A stretch of DNA of 64,000 nt from contig CAZLOH010000008.1 in NCBI GenBank assembly GCA_964561105.1, positions 74,270 to 138,269 of the forward strand, in the 5' to 3' direction. The notes under the pieces were generated by a model. The model searched no databases. It saw only the letters and a list, made by a program, of their open reading frames with translations, and was not told where the DNA came from. Shown one piece after another: positions 42,599 to 50,647 of this stretch. This DNA is from JADLHS01 sp964561105. Its GTDB lineage: Bacteria; Verrucomicrobiota; Verrucomicrobiia; Limisphaerales; JADLHS01. The position numbers and the translations under genes were made by a program. The number at the start of each line of letters is the position of its first letter. Positions within the stretch are counted from its first letter, which is position 1.

Positions 42599-43112
42599 AG
42601 TAGAGCTTGCGGATCGCCAGCCGCGAGATCGGATAACTAACGGCCAGAAAGAGCGCCATGGCAGTCAAGAATGGCACCTCAAATTCGGTCAAGATCCGGT
42701 TCGCGCCAAACAAACCGCCGAGGCAGGGGCACCGTTCCATTCCAAGGGCTGCGGATCGTACGTGATAAACCAGCGCGATTATCCCAAAAACGCTTGGCAA
42801 AATCCTGACCCAACGACGCAATCGCCACGGACTAAACAACAACCCCAACATCATTGCCTCCACTGCGGCGCCGAAAATCACAATCGTCCGATTGCTCATC
42901 CCGGTAACGGAATCAACTTCCGCTAACAGCGGTGACCCGATAGCGAGGCTGACACATTTTGCGCCGACGGTCAGCGCAAGCAAAACAACCACCCAAATTT
43001 GCCAGACCGTCTGCCAACTACGATCGGCTTGTGCGAGATCAGTATTTTGAAGCGGTGTATGCAAAATCCGATTTCGGATGGGATGGGAAGGAAACCATGG
43101 TCTCCCACCCAT
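42582..43112 (-). CDS. Cassette 1 gene C: MauE/DoxX-like membrane protein with CPCLGG motif
   Basis: 176 aa, four hydrophobic segments from about residue 40 (VWQIWVVVLLALTVGAKCVS, IVIFGAAVEAMMLGLLF, FGIIALVYHVRSA, FLTAMALFLAVSY). ERCPCLGGLFG near residue 130 corresponds to the CGCFG-type Cys pair of MauE/DoxX redox-associated membrane proteins. ATG 43112 lies in a repeat, and the first ~15 residues (MGGRPWFPSHPIRNR) look repeat-encoded; a TTG shortly downstream could be the true start. The same domain with PCPCLGGVLG is fused to gene D in cassette 2. Suggested role: passing electrons or oxidising thiols across the membrane for the Cys-rich protein B. Confidence 0.75.
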   Translation of the reverse strand: MGGRPWFPSHPIRNRILHTPLQNTDLAQADRSWQTVWQIWVVVLLALTVGAKCVSLAIGSPLLAEVDSVTGMSNRTIVIFGAAVEAMMLGLLFSPWRLRRWVRILPSVFGIIALVYHVRSAALGMERCPCLGGLFGANRILTEFEVPFLTAMALFLAVSYPISRLAIRKLYYESGN

Positions 43113-43120
43113 CCCAATTG
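43066..43120 (-). promoter_or_regulatory. Hairpin region between cassette 1 genes B and C (possible attenuator)
   Basis: Read on the minus strand, GGGATGGG pairs with CCCATCCC about 16 bases later, and then ATCCGAAATCGGAT is followed by TTTT. The second is a short, weak terminator-like hairpin. It could let the small protein B be made in excess over C and D. Confidence 0.4.
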
Positions 43121-43132
43121 CCGAAAGGAAGC

Positions 43133-43477
43133 TTATGGGTTTCCCCCGCCACCCGTGCCGGTACCCGTACCCGTGCCGTTATTTTGGCAAAGCGAGCTGG
43201 AAGGATCGGGCTTTTTCCCGTATCTGGTGTAACCGTCAGCATGCCCACATTCATAAGTGCAATCGGCAGTGCTAATCGTTTTGACGCGTCCAGAGCCAAC
43301 CATGGTTGTTGAGACATTTTGGATTTCATCAGTCTCATCTATCAGCGTACAACCAGGATTGGGAGGCGGACATGAGGTGTTCGAGGTTGCTACGTAACAA
43401 GTATTCGCCGCTTGCGCATACTTTGGGCAGAAAACCATCAATCCCATTGCCAGAACTGACATACTAAGTTTCTTCAT
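43133..43477 (-). CDS. Cassette 1 gene B: small exported Cys-rich protein with Gly-Thr tail
   Basis: 114 aa from ATG 43477, preceded by AAAGAAAGGG. Signal peptide MKKLSMSVLAMGLMVF... ending KYAQA. The mature ~90 residues have six Cys (NTCYV, NTSCPP, PGCTLID, DCTYEC, SSLCQ). MVGSGRVKTISTADCTYEC resembles DVGSGSGKDT...NTCVYVC of the cassette 2 partner. The tail is NNGTGTGTGTGGGGNP: alternating Gly-Thr, a plausible O-glycosylation tract. No known family recognised. It starts 7 bases after gene A and is separated from gene C by a hairpin region. Confidence 0.75.
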   Translation of the reverse strand: MKKLSMSVLAMGLMVFCPKYAQAANTCYVATSNTSCPPPNPGCTLIDETDEIQNVSTTMVGSGRVKTISTADCTYECGHADGYTRYGKKPDPSSSLCQNNGTGTGTGTGGGGNP

Positions 43478-43484
43478 AAGTGTG

Positions 43485-44492
43485 TTAACCCTTTCTTTGT
43501 TTTGTTTTTTTCGAACGCGCCAGCAACCAAAGCAGCGCCGCAAGCGCCGCCACGACTGGCGCAATCCATCCCCATCGGGACAGAAAGCCACTACGGTGGC
43601 GACGTTCCGCCGCCGCAACGTCACCCGGAAAGGGGCGCAGTTCACCGGAAGGAAGCAGATCGTTCCGTATCCCGTTGGATTCCACAATCAGCTTGGGCAC
43701 AACTGCTCCCGCCGCCAAAAAATCACTTGGCTTGAAGTAGCGTTGACCGTCCGCTTCGGTGGCGCGTGTAAGGGCGTCAACCTGGATTCGGATTCTTTTC
43801 CAAAATCGCTCATCCCGCCATAGCCCGACCGAACAGTTAAATCTGTGTTCCACCGGGTCGGTATATTCGATTACCCCTTCCGCCCGAATCGTCGGGTTGT
43901 CGCCAAACTCATACGTAAACCCGGTGGGGAACCCGTCCGGAGTCACAGCGGTAAACCGTCCCCTGAGTTTCTCGCCACTCCATGATCGCCCGGTGAAGCG
44001 CTCGCCTTCAATTTCCAACGGAACAGTTGAAACGTGAATCATTCCCAATCGCAACCAGGCTCTCAGGTGGTCCCGCTGTAGCAATACGCTGCCCGACACG
44101 ATGTAATTATTCGTGCCGCCTTGTTGCGGATTTCTGCTTGCGAACGCGATCGCACCGGATTTCCCGATGGTCCAATAGTCATCTTCCGACTCGCCCTTGA
44201 TCAGGCGTCCCCCATAAGCATTGCTGCCAAGATTGATAAAAAAGGAATTAGGCAATAAGGCTCCTTCGATGCGCGCCATTTCGTCCGGCTCTTGTGTGAA
44301 CTCCGGACGCTCGTCCGATAGAAAAAAATTTCGCGATACTTCCAGACTAATGCGCGAATAATAATTGGTGGGTGAGAGCAACGACTTGAGCGCGTTCGGA
44401 TCCACGTTTGCAGCGCCTGCTCCCGTCAAGCTGGCCGCGAAAAAAAAGATCGGAACGATCTGTGATAAGTAGCTGCTCGCTCGATCCAACAT
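43485..44492 (-). CDS. Cassette 1 gene A: exported protein with C-terminal membrane anchor
   Basis: 335 aa from ATG 44492 (a GTG 6 bases upstream is also open). Signal peptide (IVPIFFFAASLTGAGA), an extracytoplasmic domain of ~270 residues (SRISLEVSRNFFLSDERPEF, EDDYWTIGKSGAIAFAS, HRFNCSVGLWRDERFWKRIRIQ), then one membrane helix (WGWIAPVVAALAALLWLLA) and a basic tail (RSKKTKQRKG). Cassette 2 starts with a protein of the same plan and a faintly similar HFWTVSDRNIHVAAKE stretch. No known family is recognised. An 11-base G run on its coding strand lies 20 bases upstream of the start. Confidence 0.72.
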   Translation of the reverse strand: MLDRASSYLSQIVPIFFFAASLTGAGAANVDPNALKSLLSPTNYYSRISLEVSRNFFLSDERPEFTQEPDEMARIEGALLPNSFFINLGSNAYGGRLIKGESEDDYWTIGKSGAIAFASRNPQQGGTNNYIVSGSVLLQRDHLRAWLRLGMIHVSTVPLEIEGERFTGRSWSGEKLRGRFTAVTPDGFPTGFTYEFGDNPTIRAEGVIEYTDPVEHRFNCSVGLWRDERFWKRIRIQVDALTRATEADGQRYFKPSDFLAAGAVVPKLIVESNGIRNDLLPSGELRPFPGDVAAAERRHRSGFLSRWGWIAPVVAALAALLWLLARSKKTKQRKG

Positions 44493-44512
44493 GAGCACAA
44501 ACTATCAGGTCT

Positions 44513-44523
44513 CCCCCCCCCCC
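44513..44523 (-). repeat. Poly-G tract (11 G on the coding strand) upstream of cassette 1
   Basis: Eleven consecutive C on the plus strand, 20 bases upstream of the ATG of gene A. Homopolymer G tracts of this length are prone to slippage. A G9 tract is found upstream of cassette 2. Confidence 0.9.
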
Positions 44524-44758
44524 AGCGCAACATAAATAAGGCACAAAAATCCACCCCATTACCAACAAAAATTTCACGAGCTAATTTCTTCTGAAGTCAG
44601 GTGCCAATTGCCGGCAACCCTGCATATTCACCGCATCTCGAAACGCTGCTAGCCCGCCGCGTGGGGCACGCGGCCAGCAAGACTCCTTCGCCTTTTCTTG
44701 AAGGCCAGGTTCCACAAACCGGCGTTACGGCTGTGAGGTATCCCGGCAAGTGGCCTAT

Positions 44759-46012
44759 CTATTTACGCCTCAGTTCGGACGGCAGATCCTCGGGTGGTAT
44801 TCCGGAAGCAGGGCGCGTGAATTTCTCACCGAACCTGGTGAAGCCCGGGATGAAACCACCTTGTGACAGGAAAAATTGGCCGTCCTCCACTCCCATGAAA
44901 CGATCCAGCCGGTCCGCCTTGCCGGTCGGGTCGTGACTGAAGCTCGCTTGAGTAAGCTCGATCCACTGGCCCGCGTCGGTTTCGATCCACTGGTTGCCGT
45001 AAAGCGCCTTGCGCTGCAACTGTCCGTTCGCGCCGGCAAAATCCTCACTGAAGCTGTACAAACCCCGCAGCCAGCCGCCATCCTTGGGCGCTTTCCAACT
45101 GGAGATCAGCATCCACTGCCGCTGATCCGGGCGGAAATAATATCCGGCATAGACCGTGTGCGTCGCGTCCACGGGCCGGGCGGTGACCAGGAAGCGTTGT
45201 TTCTCGCCGGTCTTCCACGGATACTTGAGATGGCTGTGCCCGCCCGTGCCTTCGTTGCCAAAGTCGCCGGAGTAAACGCCCTCCCCTTTGCCCACCAGCG
45301 TGACACGATCCGCGTCACCGACCTTGTTCCGATCCACGCCTTCACCGCCGCTGTCCCACACACTGAAAATAATCCGGCGTTCCGTGGGACTGTTGACCTG
45401 CATGCCGAAATAGCCGCGATGCCAGCCGCACGCCATGTAGTAGGTCCAGACCGGGTCGTTCACCGCCGTCACCTCGCAATAAAAGGCCTGCACGTTGGTG
45501 CCCTTGCCCACCGGATAGGCGAGATGCACGGATGCGGCGTTGCGCCGTTCCTTCAGATTGAAGTGCGCGTCCGCCGCGGCCGGGCCGTCCAGGATCAGCG
45601 CGTCAAGTTTGCCGGCGTCCTGACCGGCGGGATTGAGGGATTCCAGGGTGAAGCGTTGATACCCCGGCGCGGCGATGTTGAACGAACCAAACTTGACCAG
45701 CACCAGATCGTTGCCCGCGCCGGTGGCCGTCACCTCGAGCGTCTGGCCGGCGACCGTCAGGCGCAGTTTGGAAGTCGCGCCCGCCGGCAAACGCAATGCA
45801 ACCGCGGCGTCCAGTTTGCCCGGCGTCTTGAGTTCGCCGAACCACTCGACTTTGAGCGCGGGATTTTTCCAGCCGGTGATGCCCACGCGCTCCGACACGC
45901 GCGCGCCGTTGGGATCGGGGTCCAGGTAGGCCGTGAACGCCGGCACACGCAATTCGGCCGTGGCCGGCAGGCTGGTCAGCAACAACAGGGTGAGCAGGGG
46001 GAGCATTTTCAT
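44759..46012 (-). CDS. Secreted DUF5077-DUF3472 protein
   Basis: 417 aa from ATG 46012 with signal peptide MKMLPLLTLLLLTSLPATA. Residues 20-165 resemble DUF5077 (VGITGWKNPALKVEWFGE, GYQRFTLESLNPAG). The remainder is DUF3472: HLAYPVGKGTNVQAFYCEVT, GWHRGYFGMQVNSPTERRIIFSVWDSGGEG, GEGVYSGDFGNEGTGGHSHL, TVYAGYYFRPDQRQWMLISSW and RLDRFMGVEDGQFFLSQGGF. Both are beta-sandwich domains of unknown activity found in secreted proteins, probably carbohydrate-binding. It starts 13 bases after the stop of the cysteine synthase-like gene, so it may share its transcript although the functions differ. Confidence 0.87.
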   Translation of the reverse strand: MKMLPLLTLLLLTSLPATAELRVPAFTAYLDPDPNGARVSERVGITGWKNPALKVEWFGELKTPGKLDAAVALRLPAGATSKLRLTVAGQTLEVTATGAGNDLVLVKFGSFNIAAPGYQRFTLESLNPAGQDAGKLDALILDGPAAADAHFNLKERRNAASVHLAYPVGKGTNVQAFYCEVTAVNDPVWTYYMACGWHRGYFGMQVNSPTERRIIFSVWDSGGEGVDRNKVGDADRVTLVGKGEGVYSGDFGNEGTGGHSHLKYPWKTGEKQRFLVTARPVDATHTVYAGYYFRPDQRQWMLISSWKAPKDGGWLRGLYSFSEDFAGANGQLQRKALYGNQWIETDAGQWIELTQASFSHDPTGKADRLDRFMGVEDGQFFLSQGGFIPGFTRFGEKFTRPASGIPPEDLPSELRRK

Positions 46013-46025
46013 CGGTTCAATAAAA

Positions 46026-46985
46026 TCAAGGCTTCGCCGCGACCGGCCCGGTCGCGGGGTTTTCATCAGCGAACAACCGCGTGCTGAAGTAACGCTCCGC
46101 GCGATCGCACAGCAACGTGACCACGGTGGCGTCCGGCCCAAGTTCGCGGGCGGTTTGCAAGGCGGCCACGACGTTGGCGCCCGAACTCGTGCCGACGAGC
46201 AGGCCAAATTCACGGTGCAGCCGGCGCGCCATGGCCAGGGCATCCGCACTGCGCACCTTCACCGAACCATCCAACGGCGCATCCCGCAGGAGCGCGGGCA
46301 CAAAACCGTCCGCCACACCTTCGATAAAATGGCAGCACGGCATTTCCCCGGCCAGCAGCGCCTGCTCCGCCGGCTCCATCGCGAGGATGCGCGCTGCCGG
46401 CCAGCGGCGTTTGATGGCCTTCCCGCAACCGGCCAGCGTGCCGCCCGTGCCGAACCCCGTCACGAACGCGTGAATCTGCCCGCCGACCTGACGCAAGAGT
46501 TCCGGGCCGGTGCTGTGCTCGTGGTCGGTCACGTTCAACGGATTCTCGAACTGGCGCGGTAAAAAATAACGGGCATCCTTCGCCGCCATCTCCCGGGACA
46601 GATCAATTCCGGTCTGATACATCCCGCCACTGTCGAACAGGATCAGTTCCGCGCCGAGCCGCCGGATCAAGCGCCGGCGTTCTTCGCTCGCGCTGGCGGA
46701 CATCAGAATCGCCACGCGATAGCCGAGCGCCGCGCCGACCATGGACAGCGCGATGCCCGTGTTGCCGCTGGTACATTCCAGAATGATCGAGTCCGGCCGC
46801 AACAACCCGCGCTCGACCGCGTCCACGAGCACGGTCTTGGCCAGCCGATCCTTGATGCTGCCACTGGGGTTGAGGAATTCGCACTTCGCCTGCAGGGTCA
46901 GGCCTTCCGGCTCGAAGCGCAGCGGCACGAGCGGCGTGTTGCCAATGAGGGAAAGGACGGGCACGGCGCGCTCATGGTTTTTCAT
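46026..46985 (-). CDS. PLP-dependent cysteine synthase family protein
   Basis: 319 aa from ATG 46985, overlapping the putA stop (ATGA). SLIGNTPLVPL, NPSGSIKDRLAKTVLVDAVERG (Schiff-base lysine), ILECTSGNTGIALSMVGAALGY (Asn loop that binds PLP), GQIHAFVTGFGTGGTLAGCGKAIKR, and LVGTSSGANVVAAL are standard for O-acetylserine sulfhydrylase and cystathionine beta-synthase-like enzymes. The Gln of the usual FENPAN... motif is in RQFENPLNVTDH. Exact substrate is uncertain. Its tight coupling to putA and tdh suggests a role in amino-acid breakdown or sulfur amino-acid metabolism. Confidence 0.88.
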   Translation of the reverse strand: MKNHERAVPVLSLIGNTPLVPLRFEPEGLTLQAKCEFLNPSGSIKDRLAKTVLVDAVERGLLRPDSIILECTSGNTGIALSMVGAALGYRVAILMSASASEERRRLIRRLGAELILFDSGGMYQTGIDLSREMAAKDARYFLPRQFENPLNVTDHEHSTGPELLRQVGGQIHAFVTGFGTGGTLAGCGKAIKRRWPAARILAMEPAEQALLAGEMPCCHFIEGVADGFVPALLRDAPLDGSVKVRSADALAMARRLHREFGLLVGTSSGANVVAALQTARELGPDATVVTLLCDRAERYFSTRLFADENPATGPVAAKP

Positions 46986-49900
46986 AACGGCTCCCTCCGT
47001 GACTCCTCCGTCCGCGCGCCCAGATTGCCGTAACGGTGGTAATCGTACGAAATGCTTTGCTCGCGGAGATACCAAAGCAACTCGATCCGTCCCTCGGCCA
47101 GGACCGGCTCATCGGCCAGATAAGCGCCGGCCGCCGTGGCCGCCTGACGGATCTCCAACGGCACGCGGTCCGGCGCGGCGTAACGAATCCGTTCGAGGAA
47201 CGACGCGGTGTCGGCGCGCAGATGTTCCACCACCTGCGCATCCGTTTCCGCGACGAACTCAATCGCGGCCGCCCAGGAATCCGTATGCTCATCCAGCCAG
47301 CGCACGGCTGGCGACGTCGCATCCGGCGGGAGGCTGACGATGACGCGCGCGCCCGTGGCCCGGGCGGCGGCAACGCGCGCGATAAGCTCGTACGCCGTGT
47401 CCGACGGCGCTATCCGCACCCGCACCCGGCTGAAGGGGACATAACGACGAAAGTTGTCCTGACCCAGGAGCCGCAGATGATCGTGCGCCTGACTGAACTC
47501 TTCGCGCCACCAGTAATCGTAACTGTCCAGCGCACCGATCAGGCGGTTCGCCGCGGAACCAATCTCCGGCGTCTTCGCCGACATCAACGACCGCCGCAAT
47601 GACTCCAGTTGCTCATTCGTGGTCGGGGGCAAGGCCGGTTTTGTTTCCGTGCCCGCTTCAAAGGTCAGAAACTGCGCGACGTAGTTCGGGCCGCCCGCCT
47701 TCATGCCGGGGCCGAAGCCGGACTTGCCCCAGCCGCCGAAGGGCTGGCGCAGCACCACCGCCCCCGTCGTGCCGCGATTGAGGTAAAGATTGCCGGCGCG
47801 CAGACTGTCCCGCCAGCGCGCGTGCTCGCGTTCATCGAGACTGTGGAGCGCGCTGGTCAGTCCGTAACCGGTCTGGTTCACCAGCGCAATGGCTTCCTCC
47901 AACTGCTCGAAGCGCATCACGCCCAGCACCGGACCGAAGAATTCCGTGAGCTGCGTGTAGCTGCCCGGTTGCACGCCGTACTTCACGCCGGGCGACCAGA
48001 GGTTGGGGTTGTCACCGATTTGTTGCGGCAACACCGCCCAGCTCTCGCCGGGCTCGAGCGTCTTGAGCGCATTTTCCAGATCGCCGCCCGGCGCGTGGAT
48101 GAGCGGGCCGACGCGCGTGGGCAGCTCCCAGGCGCTCCCGACCCGTTGACTTTTCACGGCGTCGCACAAGGTCTGTTTGAAATGCGGGTCGTCGTACACC
48201 TCGGCCTCCAGCAACAACAATGAGGTGGCGGAACACTTCTGCCCGCCATGACCAAAGGCCGATTGCACGATGTGCTTGATGGCCAGCTCGCGGTCGCTCA
48301 ACGCCGTGACAATCGTGGCGTTCTTGCCTCCGGTCTCGGCAAACAGCCGCATCATGGGCTTGACCGTCAACATCCGTTGCGCGGTGGCCGTGCCGCCGGT
48401 GAGGATGACCGCGTCCACCCCGGGATGTGCGACCAGCAACTGACCGGCGCCGCTGCCCGGACAGGGGGCGAATTGCAAGACGGTCTTCGACACCCCGGCC
48501 CGCCAGAAGCACTGACAAAGTTCCCACGCCACCAGCACGGTGTCCGATGCGGGTTTGAGGATGACGCGATTGCCCGCCGCCAGCGCCGCCGCGATCCCGC
48601 CACAAGGGATGGCGATCGGAAAATTCCACGGCGGCACCACGACCACGACACCGCGCGGCCGGACCGGCAGACCGGGCAACTCGAAATAAGAGCGCGCGCT
48701 GGCCCGGTAAAATTCGACGAAGTCCACCGCCTCACTGACCTCGGGATCGGATTCGGCCAACGTCTTGCCGCCATTGGCGAGCGCGGCCCACATCAACGCG
48801 CCCCGGGCACGACGAATTTCCCGGGCGACGCGACCGAGAATTTCATTGCGGGCATCCACGGACAACGCCTGCCAGCCAGACGCATCCGCCTGGGCACACG
48901 CCACGGCGCGTTCGATGTCGCTCGCGGTGGCCTGCGCGTAACGAGCCAGCGCCACGCCGGGTCGCGATGGATCGAGACATTTCCCCGACGCCGCCTCATC
49001 CGCCACCGGCGGGACTTCGGCTCCGCCGATCACCAGCGGAATCGCGCGGGTGGTTGCCTCCCGCCGCTCGACGAGTTGCTCGGCCCATAGACTGTTCACG
49101 GGCAGGGACCAGTCGGTGTCCGGCTCGTTTTCAAATTCGTTCCAGCGCAGCTCGGGGCGCGGTTCGGGAAACTGTTCGGTGAGGCGGTTCTGGGTGCGGC
49201 GCGGCGCGTCACTCACGGTCAGGGTGGACGCCTGGCGGAAGGAATCTTCCAGCCGCTGCCAATCCGGCGAGCCGACGTGGAGTTTGAACGCGTGCCGCAG
49301 AAAGTTTTCCGCGCCGGTGTTTTCGTCCAGCCGCCGCACGAGATAGCCGATGGCGTTGAGAAATTCCTCCTGGCGGCAGGCCGGGGCGTAAAGCAGCAGG
49401 TTGCGCGTCTGCCGCACCAGCGCGCGGCGTTGGTGATTCGCCATGCCTTCGAGCATCTCAAATTGCACCCGGTCGCCCGCCGCGGCCGCCGTCGCGAGCA
49501 CCACGCCGTGCGCGAGGTCGAACAGATTGTGCGAGGCCACGCCGACCCGCACGGCGGCCAGATTCTCCGGCCGCATCGCCTCGCGCAACATGCGCTGATA
49601 GTTCGCATCGGTTTCGCGCTTGGATTTGAAGGGCGCCTGCGGCCAGTCGCGCACGGACGCCTCGCAGCGTTCCATTTCCATGTTCGCGCCTTTGACGATG
49701 CGAATGGTGACGGGCGCGCCGCCCGCCGCCACCCGCGCGCGCGCCCACGCGTTCAACTCGCGTTGCACCGCCGCCGAGTCCGGGATGTACGCCTGCAACG
49801 CGATGCCGCCGCCGACCTCGCGCAACCCGGGCCGGTCCAGCGTGCGCATGAACGCCTGGGCGGTGAGGTGCAGGTCGCGGTATTCCTCCATGTCCAGGTA

Positions 49901-50647
49901 GATGAACTTGGGCACTTGCGTCCCGTCCGCGCGGGTGAACTGCAACCGGTGCGCCTGACGAAAAAGAATCTCCAGGCGCTGACACAGCGCCTGCAACGTG
50001 TGCGCGCGGGCGAGCGGAGAAATCTGCGAATCGAGGGTGGAGATCTTCACCGACAACACCTCGACCTCGGGAAGCTGGAGCGCAGCGAGATATTTTTCGA
50101 GCCGATGCGCGGCTTCCGCCTCGCCGAGCAACGCTTCGCCGAGGAAATTCAGATTCATGCGCACGCCATCCTGGCAGCGCGCGGCGAGATGCTGGCGGAG
50201 CAAATCCGTTTCCGCGGGCAGCACCACGTTGGCCGTCTCCTGCTGCATGTGTTCCTTCACCAACGGCACGGCCACGCCGGGCAGCCAGCCGCCAAAGGTC
50301 TGGAAGCCGTGGAGCAACGCGCGATCAAGCGGACTGAAAAAGCGCGGCACGCCCTGCACGTCGAGCAGATGGGTGAGGTGCTCGGCGGTGCGGCGGTTGG
50401 CGCGGGACCGAAACGCCTGGTCGGTGAGCTGGACCAGCGTGACCTTGTCCGCCGGTGTGTGCAGCATCCGGTCCAGTTCCGCTTGTTGCCGGCGCTCGGC
50501 GGAGGTCTGGAGTTCCATCGCCCGCACCTGCAACACGCGCGCCAGGGCGATGGCATCCTCGACGGGGTCAGCCTTGGCCGGCTTTACTGTCGGCGAAAAA
50601 CTGTCACCGATCACGGGACGGGCCGGAGGCTCGACGGGCGGATTCAT
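46982..50647 (-). CDS. putA: Bifunctional proline dehydrogenase / glutamate-semialdehyde dehydrogenase
   Basis: 1221 aa. The N-terminal half is the FAD-dependent proline dehydrogenase barrel (KISTLDSQISPLARAHTLQAL, YLDMEEYRDLHLTAQAFM, IRIVKGANMEMER, ASHNLFDLAHGVVL, QFEMLEGMANHQRRAL). The aldehyde dehydrogenase part covers about residues 520-990 (VVVPPWNFPIAIPCGGIAAAL, GGTATAQRML, FAETGGKNATIV, and FGHGGQKCSATSLLL with the catalytic Cys near residue 804). About 220 further residues form a C-terminal domain. No N-terminal ribbon-helix-helix DNA-binding domain, so it should not be an autorepressor like E. coli PutA. ATGA overlaps on both sides couple it to tdh and the cysteine synthase gene. Confidence 0.94.
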   Translation of the reverse strand: MNPPVEPPARPVIGDSFSPTVKPAKADPVEDAIALARVLQVRAMELQTSAERRQQAELDRMLHTPADKVTLVQLTDQAFRSRANRRTAEHLTHLLDVQGVPRFFSPLDRALLHGFQTFGGWLPGVAVPLVKEHMQQETANVVLPAETDLLRQHLAARCQDGVRMNLNFLGEALLGEAEAAHRLEKYLAALQLPEVEVLSVKISTLDSQISPLARAHTLQALCQRLEILFRQAHRLQFTRADGTQVPKFIYLDMEEYRDLHLTAQAFMRTLDRPGLREVGGGIALQAYIPDSAAVQRELNAWARARVAAGGAPVTIRIVKGANMEMERCEASVRDWPQAPFKSKRETDANYQRMLREAMRPENLAAVRVGVASHNLFDLAHGVVLATAAAAGDRVQFEMLEGMANHQRRALVRQTRNLLLYAPACRQEEFLNAIGYLVRRLDENTGAENFLRHAFKLHVGSPDWQRLEDSFRQASTLTVSDAPRRTQNRLTEQFPEPRPELRWNEFENEPDTDWSLPVNSLWAEQLVERREATTRAIPLVIGGAEVPPVADEAASGKCLDPSRPGVALARYAQATASDIERAVACAQADASGWQALSVDARNEILGRVAREIRRARGALMWAALANGGKTLAESDPEVSEAVDFVEFYRASARSYFELPGLPVRPRGVVVVVPPWNFPIAIPCGGIAAALAAGNRVILKPASDTVLVAWELCQCFWRAGVSKTVLQFAPCPGSGAGQLLVAHPGVDAVILTGGTATAQRMLTVKPMMRLFAETGGKNATIVTALSDRELAIKHIVQSAFGHGGQKCSATSLLLLEAEVYDDPHFKQTLCDAVKSQRVGSAWELPTRVGPLIHAPGGDLENALKTLEPGESWAVLPQQIGDNPNLWSPGVKYGVQPGSYTQLTEFFGPVLGVMRFEQLEEAIALVNQTGYGLTSALHSLDEREHARWRDSLRAGNLYLNRGTTGAVVLRQPFGGWGKSGFGPGMKAGGPNYVAQFLTFEAGTETKPALPPTTNEQLESLRRSLMSAKTPEIGSAANRLIGALDSYDYWWREEFSQAHDHLRLLGQDNFRRYVPFSRVRVRIAPSDTAYELIARVAAARATGARVIVSLPPDATSPAVRWLDEHTDSWAAAIEFVAETDAQVVEHLRADTASFLERIRYAAPDRVPLEIRQAATAAGAYLADEPVLAEGRIELLWYLREQSISYDYHRYGNLGARTEESRREPL

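Noticed and set aside
41123..44492. Considered a methylamine dehydrogenase (mau) cluster
   Set aside because: No heavy-chain or tryptophylquinone light-chain gene; only MauE/MauD-like accessory domains are present, so I use mau as an analogy only.
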